DNA of 64,000 nucleotides from Alteromonas sp. CI.11.F.A3 (lineage in GTDB: Bacteria > Pseudomonadota > Gammaproteobacteria > Enterobacterales > Alteromonadaceae), in the NCBI RefSeq assembly GCF_032925565.1, contig NZ_CP136708.1:3720001-3784000 (forward strand), read 5' to 3'. Below, one piece after another: positions 22,617-31,770 of the stretch. Every line of letters begins with the position of its first letter. Positions within the stretch are counted from its first letter, which is position 1. The notes under the pieces were generated by a model, which saw nothing but the letters and a program-made list of their open reading frames with translations, made no database searches and was not told the DNA's origin. Made by a program: the position numbers and the translations under genes.

Positions 22617-23969
22617 TCAGGCTATGCGAGCAATATCGTTCATAATAGCGATACCCATTATCATAAACAGAAGCACGCCACCGATTCTGTAACCCCACTC
22701 CTGTACCGCATCAGGCACAGGCTTGCCGGTAAGCCATTCCACGATGTAAAACATCAGGTGACCACCATCTAGCATGGGCAAGGGTAGTAAATTAATTATG
22801 CCTAAATTAACACTGATTAAGGCAAGAAAGCTCAAAAAGTAAGCCAAGCCGTAACCGGCACTGGTTCCTGCTCCTTGAGCGATGGATATAGGCCCACTTA
22901 AATTTTTCACCGACACATCGCCGGTAACCAATTTGCCTATCATCTCAACACTGAGTGTCATTAAGCGCCACGTTTTGTCTAGCGCTCTTCCAACTGCCTC
23001 TACTATGCCATATTGATGGGTAAACACATACCCTTCAGGCCAAGCTTCAAACGTTGGGCTAACCCCTAAATACCCAGTTTGCCCTTCTGGTGTATCGCGG
23101 CGCGCTATCGTTGCACGCAGTTGCTGGGGTTGTCCATCCCTTTCAATCGACAATACAACCGAAGCTCCGGGGCTTGCAACAATCACATCAACTAAGGCCT
23201 GCCATGTGGTTAATTCATCACCGTTTAAAGCGAGTAACTTATCACCTGGCTGCAAACCAGCCTCTTGTGCTGCACTGCCCTCTCCAACAAAACCCACTTC
23301 TAAAGTTGGATTAGGGCGAAAAGGGGTTATTCCTAGACTGCTTAAAGGAGACTCGCTATCAGGGTCAAAGTTCCAACCCTCAAGTGTAAATGTTACTTCT
23401 TTTTCTGTTTTATCTTGGGTCAAGACCGTCACTAACGCTGATTCTTGACCAATATAAGACACCACTTCAAGGTTCACCGCTTCCCAGTCTGGGGTACTAC
23501 GGGAGCCTACTTTAATGACTTCATCGCCTTTCTCAATACCAGCTTGAGCTGCAATACTTTCAGGCTCAATATTGCCAATAACGGGTTTTACGGTTTGAAG
23601 CCCTACTAAGTACATCAACCACAATGCAAACACAGCAAAAATAAAATTCACGCCAGGCCCAGCAAAAATAATGGCCATGCGCTGTAATACCGGCTTATGG
23701 TTAAACGCTTTGTGTTCTAATTCTGGGGGCACATCATCGATACGCCCATCAAGCATGCGTACATAGCCACCAAGCGGGATCATAGCAATCACGTACTCAG
23801 TGCCTGTTTTACTGGTTTTACGCCAAAGCGGCTTGCCAAAACCAATAGAAAAACGCTCAACTTGCACACCGCAGCGCCGCGCTATATAGAAGTGGCCCCA
23901 CTCATGTACCGCCACTAAAATACCTAGCGCGACAATAAATGCACCTAAGCTCCATAAAAATCCTAACAC
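22617..23969 (-). CDS. rseP: Site-2 intramembrane zinc protease RseP
   Basis: Cleaves the anti-sigma factor RseA within the membrane during the sigma-E envelope stress response and trims signal peptides. The 450-residue protein has the HEXXH zinc site His22-Glu23-x-x-His26 in the first membrane helix, two periplasmic PDZ domains, and LPLPMLDGGH carrying the third (Asp) ligand in a C-terminal helix. GTG start (CAC at 23967-23969) overlaps the dxr stop by 7 nt. E. coli RseP has the same length. Confidence 0.97.
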   Translation of the reverse strand: MLGFLWSLGAFIVALGILVAVHEWGHFYIARRCGVQVERFSIGFGKPLWRKTSKTGTEYVIAMIPLGGYVRMLDGRIDDVPPELEHKAFNHKPVLQRMAIIFAGPGVNFIFAVFALWLMYLVGLQTVKPVIGNIEPESIAAQAGIEKGDEVIKVGSRSTPDWEAVNLEVVSYIGQESALVTVLTQDKTEKEVTFTLEGWNFDPDSESPLSSLGITPFRPNPTLEVGFVGEGSAAQEAGLQPGDKLLALNGDELTTWQALVDVIVASPGASVVLSIERDGQPQQLRATIARRDTPEGQTGYLGVSPTFEAWPEGYVFTHQYGIVEAVGRALDKTWRLMTLSVEMIGKLVTGDVSVKNLSGPISIAQGAGTSAGYGLAYFLSFLALISVNLGIINLLPLPMLDGGHLMFYIVEWLTGKPVPDAVQEWGYRIGGVLLFMIMGIAIMNDIARIA

Positions 23970-25150
23970 GTGAACTTACCTCTAATGACTTGGCCTGCAA
24001 CCTCGCGGGCAGCAGTATCCTGTTCAAGGATTTGTTGGATAGATGAAACGGTTACCGGTTCCATTTTGTTTAGGGTTTCTTCATTAACCACCGCTATATC
24101 CATAAACCCTATTTTTCCCTCTAGGAAAGAGGCAACCGCTATTTCATTAGCCGCATTTAAACGGGTGGTGGCTGCTTGCCCTTCTCGGCATGCCTCAATA
24201 GCAAGCTTCAAATTTGGATAGCGCGTGAAACATGGCGTTTCAAAACTAAAGTTGGCCATATCAGAAAAATCTAACGGCTTCACACCAGCATCAATACGAG
24301 AAGGATAGGCAAGGCCATAGGCGATTGGTGTACGCATGTCTGGATTACCCAGCTGCGCAATAACCGAACCATCTATATATTGCACCATTGAATGAATAAA
24401 ACTTTGTGGATGAACCACTACTTGAATGTCGTCTGGCGATGCACCAAATAACCAGCAAGCTTCAATAAACTCAAGCCCTTTGTTCATCATAGTGGCCGAA
24501 TCTATCGTGATTTTACGCCCCATAGACCAGTTAGGGTGGCTACTCGCTTCATCAATCGTAATAGCATTGAAGGAACTTAAATCGCGTTCCCTGAAGGGAC
24601 CTCCTGAGCCTGTTAGCAAAATCTTGCTAATACCCGACTTTTCTAATTCCCCATACTCGTAGCCTTGAGGGAGGCATTGAAAGATAGCGTTATGCTCACT
24701 GTCTATAGGTAAAATTTCAGCACCGCTTTGTGTAGCAGCATCAATAAATAACGCACCAGACATCACTAGCGCTTCTTTATTTGCTAGTAAAACCTTTTTG
24801 CCCGCTTTCACTGCCGCTAATGTGGGAAGCAAACCTGCCGCCCCTACTATGGCTGCCATCACGGTATCGACTTCGGCTGCACAAGATACGTCTTCTAATG
24901 CTTTAGCGCCGCAAAGTATTTCAGCGGAAATGTTGTATTCTGTCGCCAGCGCACAAGCCTCTTTGTACCTAGTTTCATCAGCTACCACAACGAATCGAGG
25001 AGAACACTTTTGCGCTTGCTGCATAAGCAATTCAAGCTGACCATTGCCGGTGATAGCAAAGGTGCGATATTTTTCAGGGTGGCGATTAATAACATCGAGG
25101 GTATTGCAACCAATAGAGCCGGTTGCCCCTAAAACAGTAACGGTTTGCAT
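23963..25150 (-). CDS. dxr: 1-deoxy-D-xylulose 5-phosphate reductoisomerase
   Basis: The NADPH-dependent second step of the MEP isoprenoid pathway, feeding undecaprenyl carrier synthesis by the neighbouring uppS. LGATGSIG is the NADPH-binding loop, and GSGGPFR and EASSHPNWSMGRK form the substrate site. The frame is open to 25162, but the ATG at 25148-25150 is preferred because it forms a TGATG overlap with the cdsA stop and gives MQTVTVLGATGSIG, for 395 residues (E. coli 398). Confidence 0.97.
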   Translation of the reverse strand: MQTVTVLGATGSIGCNTLDVINRHPEKYRTFAITGNGQLELLMQQAQKCSPRFVVVADETRYKEACALATEYNISAEILCGAKALEDVSCAAEVDTVMAAIVGAAGLLPTLAAVKAGKKVLLANKEALVMSGALFIDAATQSGAEILPIDSEHNAIFQCLPQGYEYGELEKSGISKILLTGSGGPFRERDLSSFNAITIDEASSHPNWSMGRKITIDSATMMNKGLEFIEACWLFGASPDDIQVVVHPQSFIHSMVQYIDGSVIAQLGNPDMRTPIAYGLAYPSRIDAGVKPLDFSDMANFSFETPCFTRYPNLKLAIEACREGQAATTRLNAANEIAVASFLEGKIGFMDIAVVNEETLNKMEPVTVSSIQQILEQDTAAREVAGQVIRGKFTC

Positions 25151-26013
25151 CACGCCATCCACGTTACATAACAGAATGCAAAGACTGGGAATGCAGCGGT
25201 TAAGCTATCTATTCTGTCTAAAACCCCGCCGTGTCCAGGCAAGATTTTTCCACTGTCTTTAATGCCAGCGCAGCGTTTTAGCATGCTTTCGTTTAGGTCA
25301 CCTAATGCTGAAACCGCTACGGTAACGCCACCAATAATGAGGTGTAACCAAATACGAGAAGGCTCAACTTGGTAGTGCAATGCAGCAAAAGCGATAATGG
25401 CAAATGAAGCAGCGATGCCACCTAAAAGACCTTCTAAGCTTTTACCCGGAGAAACATTAGGACGGAGCTTATGGCGACCAAATTTAACGCCAACGAAGAA
25501 AGCACCTATATCTGCCGCCCACACAATACCTAACACGTAGAAGATAAGTGATGCGCCATAAAAGGGGTCGACATCGTGCAAACTGGTACGAAGGGCAATC
25601 ACCGCCACCCAAGTTGGAATTAATGTCAGTAGGCCGAACACGGTACGTACACTGCGGCTTTCACGCCAAAACTTAGTATATTTAGGATAGGCTAATACCA
25701 TGAATAGAGACACTATCCACCACACTACCGCTACACCTAAAATACCGTGATATAAATCGTGAAGCTGGCCTTGATACCAAATAACGCTGGTATCGACAAT
25801 AAAAGATAAGCTGATGCAGATAGCGAATGCTGCTGCCATAAAGAGTATTTTTTTAGGGCGCTCACATATGCCGGACATATTAGCCCATTCATAAGCCCCT
25901 ATGGCAACCACACCGGAAATCGCAATTTCAAACCAGAAGATAGGCAGAAACAGTATGGAAAATAGCGCCAAAGGCGCGAGAATTAACGCTGTTATTATTC
26001 TTTGTTTTAGCAT
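25150..26013 (-). CDS. cdsA: Phosphatidate cytidylyltransferase
   Basis: Makes CDP-diacylglycerol, the branch point of phospholipid synthesis. The 287-residue inner-membrane protein has about eight hydrophobic segments. The family signature is complete at the C-terminus: GDLNESMLKRCAGIKDSG followed by KILPGHGGVLDRIDS. It overlaps the dxr start by one base (TGATG). Confidence 0.97.
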   Translation of the reverse strand: MLKQRIITALILAPLALFSILFLPIFWFEIAISGVVAIGAYEWANMSGICERPKKILFMAAAFAICISLSFIVDTSVIWYQGQLHDLYHGILGVAVVWWIVSLFMVLAYPKYTKFWRESRSVRTVFGLLTLIPTWVAVIALRTSLHDVDPFYGASLIFYVLGIVWAADIGAFFVGVKFGRHKLRPNVSPGKSLEGLLGGIAASFAIIAFAALHYQVEPSRIWLHLIIGGVTVAVSALGDLNESMLKRCAGIKDSGKILPGHGGVLDRIDSLTAAFPVFAFCYVTWMA

Positions 26014-26067
26014 AATTGGCTCTCGGCTCCTGTGCTCAGGCCTGCCCTGATGCCTGCCTGCATAGAG

Positions 26068-26850
26068 TTAGCTGCTGGCAGTATCAATTTGTTCACCGGT
26101 AAGACCGAATCGTCGTTGGCGAACATTAAAATCATCTACGGCTAATTGAAAAACATCTTCATTGAAGTCTGGCCATAGCACATCGGTAAAATATAATTCG
26201 GCGTACGCACACTGCCATAATAAAAAGTTGCTGATTCGGTGTTCACCACCTGTGCGTATAAGAAGATCGAGTTCAGGAAGGCTTGCTGTAGAGGTATGTT
26301 GATTAAAAACTTCCTCATTAATGTCTTGAAGTGACATTTCGCCTTGCTTAACTTTTTCAGCCACTTCTTTCGCGGCATTAACAATGTCCCATCTGCCGCC
26401 GTAATTGGCTGCAATATTAAGGACAAGATCGTTATTGCCAGAAGTCATTTCTTCCGCTTTGCGGATTTTTCCAACTAACTTGCTATCAAAAGCGCTTAAA
26501 TCGCCTATAACTTTTAAGCGAACGCCATTTTTATGGAGTCGTTTGGCTTCACTGTTTAATACTAAATTGAACAGTTCCATCAATACACTGACTTCTTCTT
26601 CAGGTCGCTTCCAGTTTTCACTTGAAAAAGCGAACAAGGTTAAAGACTCAATACCAGTTTGACGAGCAAAGCGTACCACTGCTCGAACAGACTCAACACC
26701 TGCCTTGTGCCCGAAAGTACGAATTTTCCCTTTCTTTTGCGCCCAACGACCATTGCCATCCATAATGATGGCAACATGTTTAGGGCCAGCAACAGATGCT
26801 GGCCCTACTGTATCAGTCGTTTTGGCTGCGTTTGACCGCTTCCCAATCAT
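26068..26850 (-). CDS. uppS: Undecaprenyl diphosphate synthase (cis-prenyltransferase)
   Basis: Elongates farnesyl diphosphate to the C55 carrier lipid precursor for peptidoglycan and O-antigen/capsule. The 260-residue protein shows HVAIIMDGNGRWAQKKG (catalytic Asp and P-loop-like region), FAFSSENWKRP, and LLIRTGGEHRISNFLLWQ near the C-terminus. A 20-residue N-terminal extension rich in Ala/Thr precedes the fold. It lies 8 bp downstream of frr. Confidence 0.97.
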   Translation of the reverse strand: MIGKRSNAAKTTDTVGPASVAGPKHVAIIMDGNGRWAQKKGKIRTFGHKAGVESVRAVVRFARQTGIESLTLFAFSSENWKRPEEEVSVLMELFNLVLNSEAKRLHKNGVRLKVIGDLSAFDSKLVGKIRKAEEMTSGNNDLVLNIAANYGGRWDIVNAAKEVAEKVKQGEMSLQDINEEVFNQHTSTASLPELDLLIRTGGEHRISNFLLWQCAYAELYFTDVLWPDFNEDVFQLAVDDFNVRQRRFGLTGEQIDTASS

Positions 26851-26858
26851 AATACTTG

Positions 26859-27416
26859 TTACACTTCCATCAGTTCTTTTTCTTTAACAGCAAGCATGCC
26901 GTCAACTTTCTTAATGAAGTCATTCGTTAAAGACTGAATATTTTCTTCCGCTGCGCGGCTTTCATCTTCGCTGATTTCTTTCTCTTTAAGTAATTCTTTT
27001 ACGTCGCTGTTGGCATCGCGGCGGATGTTTCGAATTGAAACTCGACCGTTTTCTGCTTCATTGCGCACTACGCGAATAAGATCTTTACGACGCTCTTCGG
27101 TAAGCGGAGGAAGTGGAATACGAATAGAACCACCAGCGCTCATTGGGTTTAATCCCAAATCTGCCTGCATAATGGCTTTTTCAACAGCTTGAATAGCACT
27201 TTTATCAAAAACAGTCAGTGCTAATGTACGGCTATCTTCCGCAATGACGTTAGCCACTTGCTTAAGCGGTGTATCTGTACCGTAGTAAGGTACCATAATG
27301 CCATCTAATAAGCTTGGATGAGCACGGCCTGTGCGAATTTTGCTAAACTGGCCTTTAAGTGCACTGATGCTTTTATCCATACGCTCTTGCGCATCTAATT
27401 CAATTTCATCAATCAC
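26859..27416 (-). CDS. frr: Ribosome recycling factor
   Basis: Splits post-termination ribosomes together with EF-G. At 185 residues it is the exact family length, with [13 protein letters not shown], the [17 protein letters not shown] motif and [11 protein letters not shown] start (CAC at 27414-27416). It lies 22 bp after pyrH, the standard pyrH-frr pair. Confidence 0.98.
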   Translation of the reverse strand: MIDEIELDAQERMDKSISALKGQFSKIRTGRAHPSLLDGIMVPYYGTDTPLKQVANVIAEDSRTLALTVFDKSAIQAVEKAIMQADLGLNPMSAGGSIRIPLPPLTEERRKDLIRVVRNEAENGRVSIRNIRRDANSDVKELLKEKEISEDESRAAEENIQSLTNDFIKKVDGMLAVKEKELMEV

Positions 27417-27438
27417 GTTATATTTCCTATTTTCTTAA

Positions 27439-28176
27439 TTAACTATTGTCAGCGTGACAAATTAGGGTGCCAACTTGCTCACCCATAACAACACGTTTCA
27501 AACAACCTGCTTCGTTCATGTTAAATACACGAATAGGTAGGCTGTGATCTCTAGCAAGTGTGAACGCTGACAGGTCCATCACTTTAAGTTCTTTCTCAAG
27601 TACTTCTTGATAAGAAAGTTGATCATATAAAGTAGCGTCTGGGTTCTTAACTGGATCATCGCTATAAACGCCATCAACTTTTGTGGCTTTTAGTACGGCA
27701 TCGGCTTCGATTTCGATTCCGCGTAGACATGCGGCTGAATCGGTTGTGAAAAAAGGATTGCCTGTGCCCGCTGAAAAGATAACCACGCGGCCAGATTTTA
27801 ATAAGCTAATTGCTTCTGCCCAGTTGTAAGCATCGCACACGCCATTTAACGGAATAGCTGACATCATACGCGCATTAACAAAGGCACGATGCAGAGCATC
27901 ACGCATGGCTAAGCCGTTCATTACGGTAGCTAGCATACCCATGTGGTCGCCTACAACGCGGTTCATGCCAGCTTTTGCAAGCCCTTCGCCGCGGAACAAG
28001 TTACCGCCACCAATAACCAAACCTACTTGAACACCTAGTTCAACAAGTTCTTTGATTTCTTGGGCCATACGGTCAAGTACTTTAGGATCGATGCCAAAGC
28101 CTTCTTCGCCCATAAGGGCTTCGCCACTTAGCTTTAACAGAATGCGTCGATATGCTGATTTCGGTGTGATACTCAT
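27439..28176 (-). CDS. pyrH: UMP kinase
   Basis: Phosphorylates UMP to UDP; a hexameric amino-acid-kinase-fold enzyme regulated by GTP and UTP. The 245-residue protein has [13 protein letters not shown] at the N-terminus, [12 protein letters not shown], and [15 protein letters not shown]. It lies between tsf and frr as usual, separated from tsf by a 241-bp gap holding the tsf terminator. Confidence 0.98.
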   Translation of the reverse strand: MSITPKSAYRRILLKLSGEALMGEEGFGIDPKVLDRMAQEIKELVELGVQVGLVIGGGNLFRGEGLAKAGMNRVVGDHMGMLATVMNGLAMRDALHRAFVNARMMSAIPLNGVCDAYNWAEAISLLKSGRVVIFSAGTGNPFFTTDSAACLRGIEIEADAVLKATKVDGVYSDDPVKNPDATLYDQLSYQEVLEKELKVMDLSAFTLARDHSLPIRVFNMNEAGCLKRVVMGEQVGTLICHADNS

Positions 28177-28346
28177 TATTCGATATGTCCTCGTAAACCC
28201 ATTTTGTCTTATGCTTTTCTATTGTTTGCACACTGCCTTCGCAGGTAAAAAGAATAGGACAAAATGCTTTCGTAAACGTTTAAAGATTTTACCGCTCTGC
28301 GAATTAAATTATCCTAGCAAAACGGTAACTCGCGGGTACTAGCTAT

Positions 28347-28370
28347 AAAAAAGCACCTCCGAAGAGGTGC
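28347..28370 (-). terminator. Intrinsic terminator of rpsB-tsf
   Basis: GCACCTC (28353-28359) pairs with GAGGTGC (28364-28370) around a 4-nt CGAA loop, with TTTTTT on the minus strand. It is placed 48 bp after the tsf stop. Confidence 0.85.
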
Positions 28371-28417
28371 CTTGTAGTTTATCTGACATTAGCACAATGC
28401 AAAAGATAAACGCCCAA

Positions 28418-29290
28418 TTATTTCTTGGCCGCTTCCATTTGTGCTGCAACTTCTGCTGCGAAGTCTTCAGTTTTCTTCTCGATACCTTCACCCACTTCGA
28501 AACGTACGAAGTTAACAACATCAGCAGAGTTGTTTTTAAGCAACTCAGCAACGCTGATTGAAGGATCTTTAACGAAAGGCTGACCAGTCAAGCTTACTTC
28601 ACCAGTAAACTTCTTCATGCGGCCTGCAACCATCTTCTCTGCGATATCAGCTGGCTTACCAGACTGCATTGCAATACCGATTTGGATTTCTTTCTCTTTC
28701 TCAACAACTTCAGCTGGAACATTTTCAGGCTTAACGAACTGAGGGCTAGCCGCTGCAACGTGCATTGCAATGTCTTTAGCCAACTCTTCGCTGCCACCAG
28801 TAAGAATTGAGATTACGCCGATACGACCGCCGTGCACGTATGCACCCAATGTATCGCCTTCCACGTTAATAACGCGACGAGGAGAGATGTTTTCACCGAT
28901 TTTCGCTACTAATGTGTCGCGAACGTCGCTTACTTTAGCACCGTTAAGTTCAGACGCATTCAACGTGTCGATATCGTTGATGTTGTTCGCTGCTGCTATT
29001 TCTAGCAACTCGTTACCAAACTTAAGGAAACCTTCGTCACGTGCTACGAAATCTGTTTCACAGTTGATTTCAAGCATAGTCGCACGACCGTCTTGAACTT
29101 TAGTAAGGATTACACCTTCAGCTGCGATACGGCCTGCTTTTTTAGCTGCTTTCGCTTGGCCTGATTTACGCATGTTTTCAATGGCTAGCTCAATGTCGCC
29201 ATCCGTTTCAACCAGGGCTTTCTTACAATCCAGCATACCTGCGCCTGTACGCTCGCGCAGTTCTTTAACTAGTGCTGCAGTCACTGCCAT
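28418..29290 (-). CDS. tsf: Elongation factor Ts
   Basis: The guanine-nucleotide exchange factor for EF-Tu. The 290-residue protein has the UBA-like N-terminal domain with [16 protein letters not shown], the EF-Tu-contacting core with [11 protein letters not shown], and [11 protein letters not shown]. It follows rpsB by 123 bp, which contains a hairpin able to attenuate transcription. Confidence 0.98.
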   Translation of the reverse strand: MAVTAALVKELRERTGAGMLDCKKALVETDGDIELAIENMRKSGQAKAAKKAGRIAAEGVILTKVQDGRATMLEINCETDFVARDEGFLKFGNELLEIAAANNINDIDTLNASELNGAKVSDVRDTLVAKIGENISPRRVINVEGDTLGAYVHGGRIGVISILTGGSEELAKDIAMHVAAASPQFVKPENVPAEVVEKEKEIQIGIAMQSGKPADIAEKMVAGRMKKFTGEVSLTGQPFVKDPSISVAELLKNNSADVVNFVRFEVGEGIEKKTEDFAAEVAAQMEAAKK

Positions 29291-29329
29291 TTTTCAATTC
29301 CTCAGCAATAAATATAAATTCGGTTAGGT

Positions 29330-29350
29330 AAAAGGGGCGTTATCGCCCCT
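29330..29350 (-). terminator. Attenuator-like hairpin between rpsB and tsf
   Basis: GGGGCG (29334-29339) pairs with CGCCCC (29344-29349) around TTAT; the minus strand then reads TTTT. The short U-run suggests partial termination, which would lower tsf expression relative to rpsB. Confidence 0.55.
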
Positions 29351-29413
29351 CTCAATACGTTTCGTATTGTTGCACTATCATATGCTTTTGATATGACAGT
29401 AAAGCGAACAGAA

Positions 29414-30145
29414 TTACTCTGCTGCTTCTACGAAGTCGTCTTGCTCAGCTTGTACTTCTAGGTTGCTTTCGCGACCAGAGATTACAGCGTCAGCAGCGGC
29501 GTCCAAGTATAGTTGAACTGCGCGGATTGCATCGTCGTTACCAGGAATGATGTAATCAACACCATCTGGGTTAGAGTTAGTATCCACAACACCAACTACT
29601 GGGATACCCAAGTTACGTGCTTCTGTGATAGCAATGTGCTCGTGGTCTGCATCAACAACAAAGATAGCGTCTGGTAAGCCGCCCATGTTTTTGATTCCGC
29701 CAAGGCTGTTTTCAAGCTTTTCCATTTCACGCTGAAGCATTAGGGCTTCTTTTTTGGTCAGCTTTTCGAAAGTACCGTCTTGGCTTTTCTGCTCAAGTTC
29801 TTTCAAACGCTTGATTGATTGACGAACTGTTTTCCAGTTAGTCAACATACCACCTAACCAACGCTTGTTAACGTAAAACTGGTCACATTTAACAGCTGCA
29901 TCTTTTACCGCATCGCCAGCAGCGCGCTTAGTACCTACGAAAAGGATTTTCCCTTTCTTAGATGCTACGCTTGATAGGTAGTTAAGAGCGTTGTTGAAAA
30001 GTGGAACTGTTTTTTCAAGGTTGATGATATGAACTTTGTTACGTGCGCCAAAGATGTAAGGTTTCATCTTAGGGTTCCAGTAACGAGTTTGGTGACCGAA
30101 ATGCACACCGGCTTTCAGCATGTCACGCATAGAAACATTTGCCAT
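29414..30145 (-). CDS. rpsB: 30S ribosomal protein S2
   Basis: A small-subunit protein on the solvent side of the 30S, needed to bind S1. The 243-residue protein has [22 protein letters not shown] and [27 protein letters not shown], both S2 signatures. It is divergent from map, the near-universal arrangement, and is preceded by a leader of about 160 nt. Confidence 0.98.
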   Translation of the reverse strand: MANVSMRDMLKAGVHFGHQTRYWNPKMKPYIFGARNKVHIINLEKTVPLFNNALNYLSSVASKKGKILFVGTKRAAGDAVKDAAVKCDQFYVNKRWLGGMLTNWKTVRQSIKRLKELEQKSQDGTFEKLTKKEALMLQREMEKLENSLGGIKNMGGLPDAIFVVDADHEHIAITEARNLGIPVVGVVDTNSNPDGVDYIIPGNDDAIRAVQLYLDAAADAVISGRESNLEVQAEQDDFVEAAE

Positions 30146-30305
30146 TTTAATTTCCTCTCGGGGTTAGGCCTCCATATACCCATTGTATCGATCCCACCTA
30201 TAAAATAAGTAGAACACCCCGATACGCAGTGTTGGTATATGTGTGTTTTAATTAAATTTAATTTACCCTTTTGACCAAGTGCTTTTGAGGGCATTCCGTC
30301 AGGGC
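30146..30305 (-). promoter_or_regulatory. rpsB 5' leader, possible S2 autoregulation element
   Basis: The stretch between the predicted transcription start and the rpsB ATG is longer than needed for a ribosome-binding site. E. coli S2 is known to repress its own rpsB-tsf mRNA through the leader, so this is a candidate for the same control. I could not verify the consensus fold by eye. Confidence 0.4.
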
Positions 30306-30311
30306 GCGCGC

Positions 30312-30340
30312 TTTATACCATATTAAGCGTATCCACTCAA
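30312..30340 (-). promoter_or_regulatory. Promoter of rpsB-tsf
   Basis: On the minus strand TTGAGT (complement of 30335-30340) and TATAAA (complement of 30312-30317) are separated by exactly 17 bp. A GC-rich discriminator (GCGCGCGCC) follows the -10, a feature of stringently controlled ribosomal promoters. It implies a leader of roughly 160 nt before rpsB. Confidence 0.7.
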
Positions 30341-30508
30341 GTTTTACTGCCAGTTTAGCCATTACTTGCATTCTTTAAGACTGCCCCTATACACATTCAA
30401 TCCTAATGGCTAAAATATACCTATATATAGATATATTCTGCGCGTTAACCTCTGCCCTATTTTACAAGCGGTAGCGTAACGGCCTAAATAAACGAATAGA
30501 GAGACGCT

Positions 30509-31303
30509 GTGTCAGCTATTATTAAGACCTCTGAAGAAATCGAAAAAATGCGCGTTGCTGGAAAACTAGCAGCCGATGTACTCACTATGATTGGCCCCTA
30601 TGTGAAAAAGGGTGTGACCACAGATGAGTTAAATACGATATGCCATGATTATATTGTTAATGAGCAGCAAGCTATACCTGCGCCATTAAACTATGGTCAC
30701 CCGCCTTTTCCTAAATCAATTTGTACGTCGGTAAACCATTGCATTTGCCACGGCATTCCGTCTGATAAAAAATTGAAAGATGGTGATGTTATCAATATCG
30801 ATGTCACCGTGATTAAAGATGGCTATCATGGCGATACTTCAAAGATGTTCACAGTAGGTAAACCTGCAATATTGGCTGAGCGTCTAACTCGCATTACGCA
30901 AGAATGTTTATACAAAGCGATTAAAGAAGTTAAACCAGGCATGACGCTGGGTGATATTGGTCATATTTGCCAAACCCACGCAGAAGCGCATAACTATTCA
31001 ATCGTTCGCGAGTACTGCGGCCATGGTATTGGTGCTAGCTTCCATGAAGAGCCACAAATTGTGCATTACGGTAAGCCTGGCACTGGCGATGTACTTGAAG
31101 CAGGCATGTGCTTTACCATTGAACCTATGGTGAATGCCGGTAAGCGTTACTCGAAAATTCTTCCTGATCAGTGGACCGTGGTAACGAAAGACAGAAGTTT
31201 AAGTGCACAGTGGGAGCATACCTTACTTGTTACTGAAGACGGTGTAGAAGTACTAACCCTGCGTGACGAAGAAGACCTTCCACGCGTCATTTCGCACAGC
31301 TAA
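30509..31303 (+). CDS. map: Methionine aminopeptidase, type I
   Basis: Removes the initiator methionine from nascent proteins. The 264-residue protein has all five metal ligands visible: Asp in NIDVTV, Asp in HGDTSKMF, His in CGHGIGASFHEEP, Glu in FTIEPMV, and Glu in QWEHTLLV. GTG start. It is divergent from rpsB. Confidence 0.98.
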   Translation: MSAIIKTSEEIEKMRVAGKLAADVLTMIGPYVKKGVTTDELNTICHDYIVNEQQAIPAPLNYGHPPFPKSICTSVNHCICHGIPSDKKLKDGDVINIDVTVIKDGYHGDTSKMFTVGKPAILAERLTRITQECLYKAIKEVKPGMTLGDIGHICQTHAEAHNYSIVREYCGHGIGASFHEEPQIVHYGKPGTGDVLEAGMCFTIEPMVNAGKRYSKILPDQWTVVTKDRSLSAQWEHTLLVTEDGVEVLTLRDEEDLPRVISHS

Positions 31304-31734
31304 ATTTTCGCACACTGACAAATCATTGGTCAGTTTCGACAAACACCTCTTTGCCTAGTGTTTTATAGCGGATATCTAAACATATAGCAGCGTAAACCCT
31401 GTTTGGTTGCTATATGTTTTCTGCCTCTATTACACCGTCTTTTCTTATTCCTTTCTATTTCCTTTTTATTATTAGTGGCTACTATTAGTGGCTACGATTG
31501 TAACGCCAAAGCTTTTTTGTAAAAGCGACAGCATACTAGTTAACGCGCTGTTCTTTTTAGCTAATGCATTGGCTATTTTGAACTATCATTTTGCCTGTCT
31601 TGAAAACAGTGCCTTCTTATTACATCCTACAGTCGCAGCAGACCTATAACATTTTTGTATATTTATTCACAATTAGACCTTGAGTATGCAACTAATCGGC
31701 ACTGCGATTTCGTTTCATTTCGTGATAAGGTTCG
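31304..31734. other. 431-bp gap between map and glnD
   Basis: It holds the map terminator near its left end and two direct copies of TATTAGTGGCTAC (about 31468-31493, 15 bp apart). The rest is AT-rich with no supported ORF. The glnD promoter must lie here, but no consensus pair was convincing. Confidence 0.4.
31380..31420 (+). terminator. Intrinsic terminator of map
   Basis: A perfect 10-bp inverted repeat ACATATAGCA (31380-31389) / TGCTATATGT (31408-31417), with an 18-nt loop, runs into TTTT on the plus strand. Confidence 0.6.
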
Positions 31735-31770
31735 GTGTGTTCAAAAAGCTGTACGCATAGAAGGTGTAAT

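Noticed and set aside
28339..28551. 70-codon minus-strand frame overlapping the tsf 3' end
   Set aside because: It is a shifted-frame shadow of tsf running through the tsf terminator.
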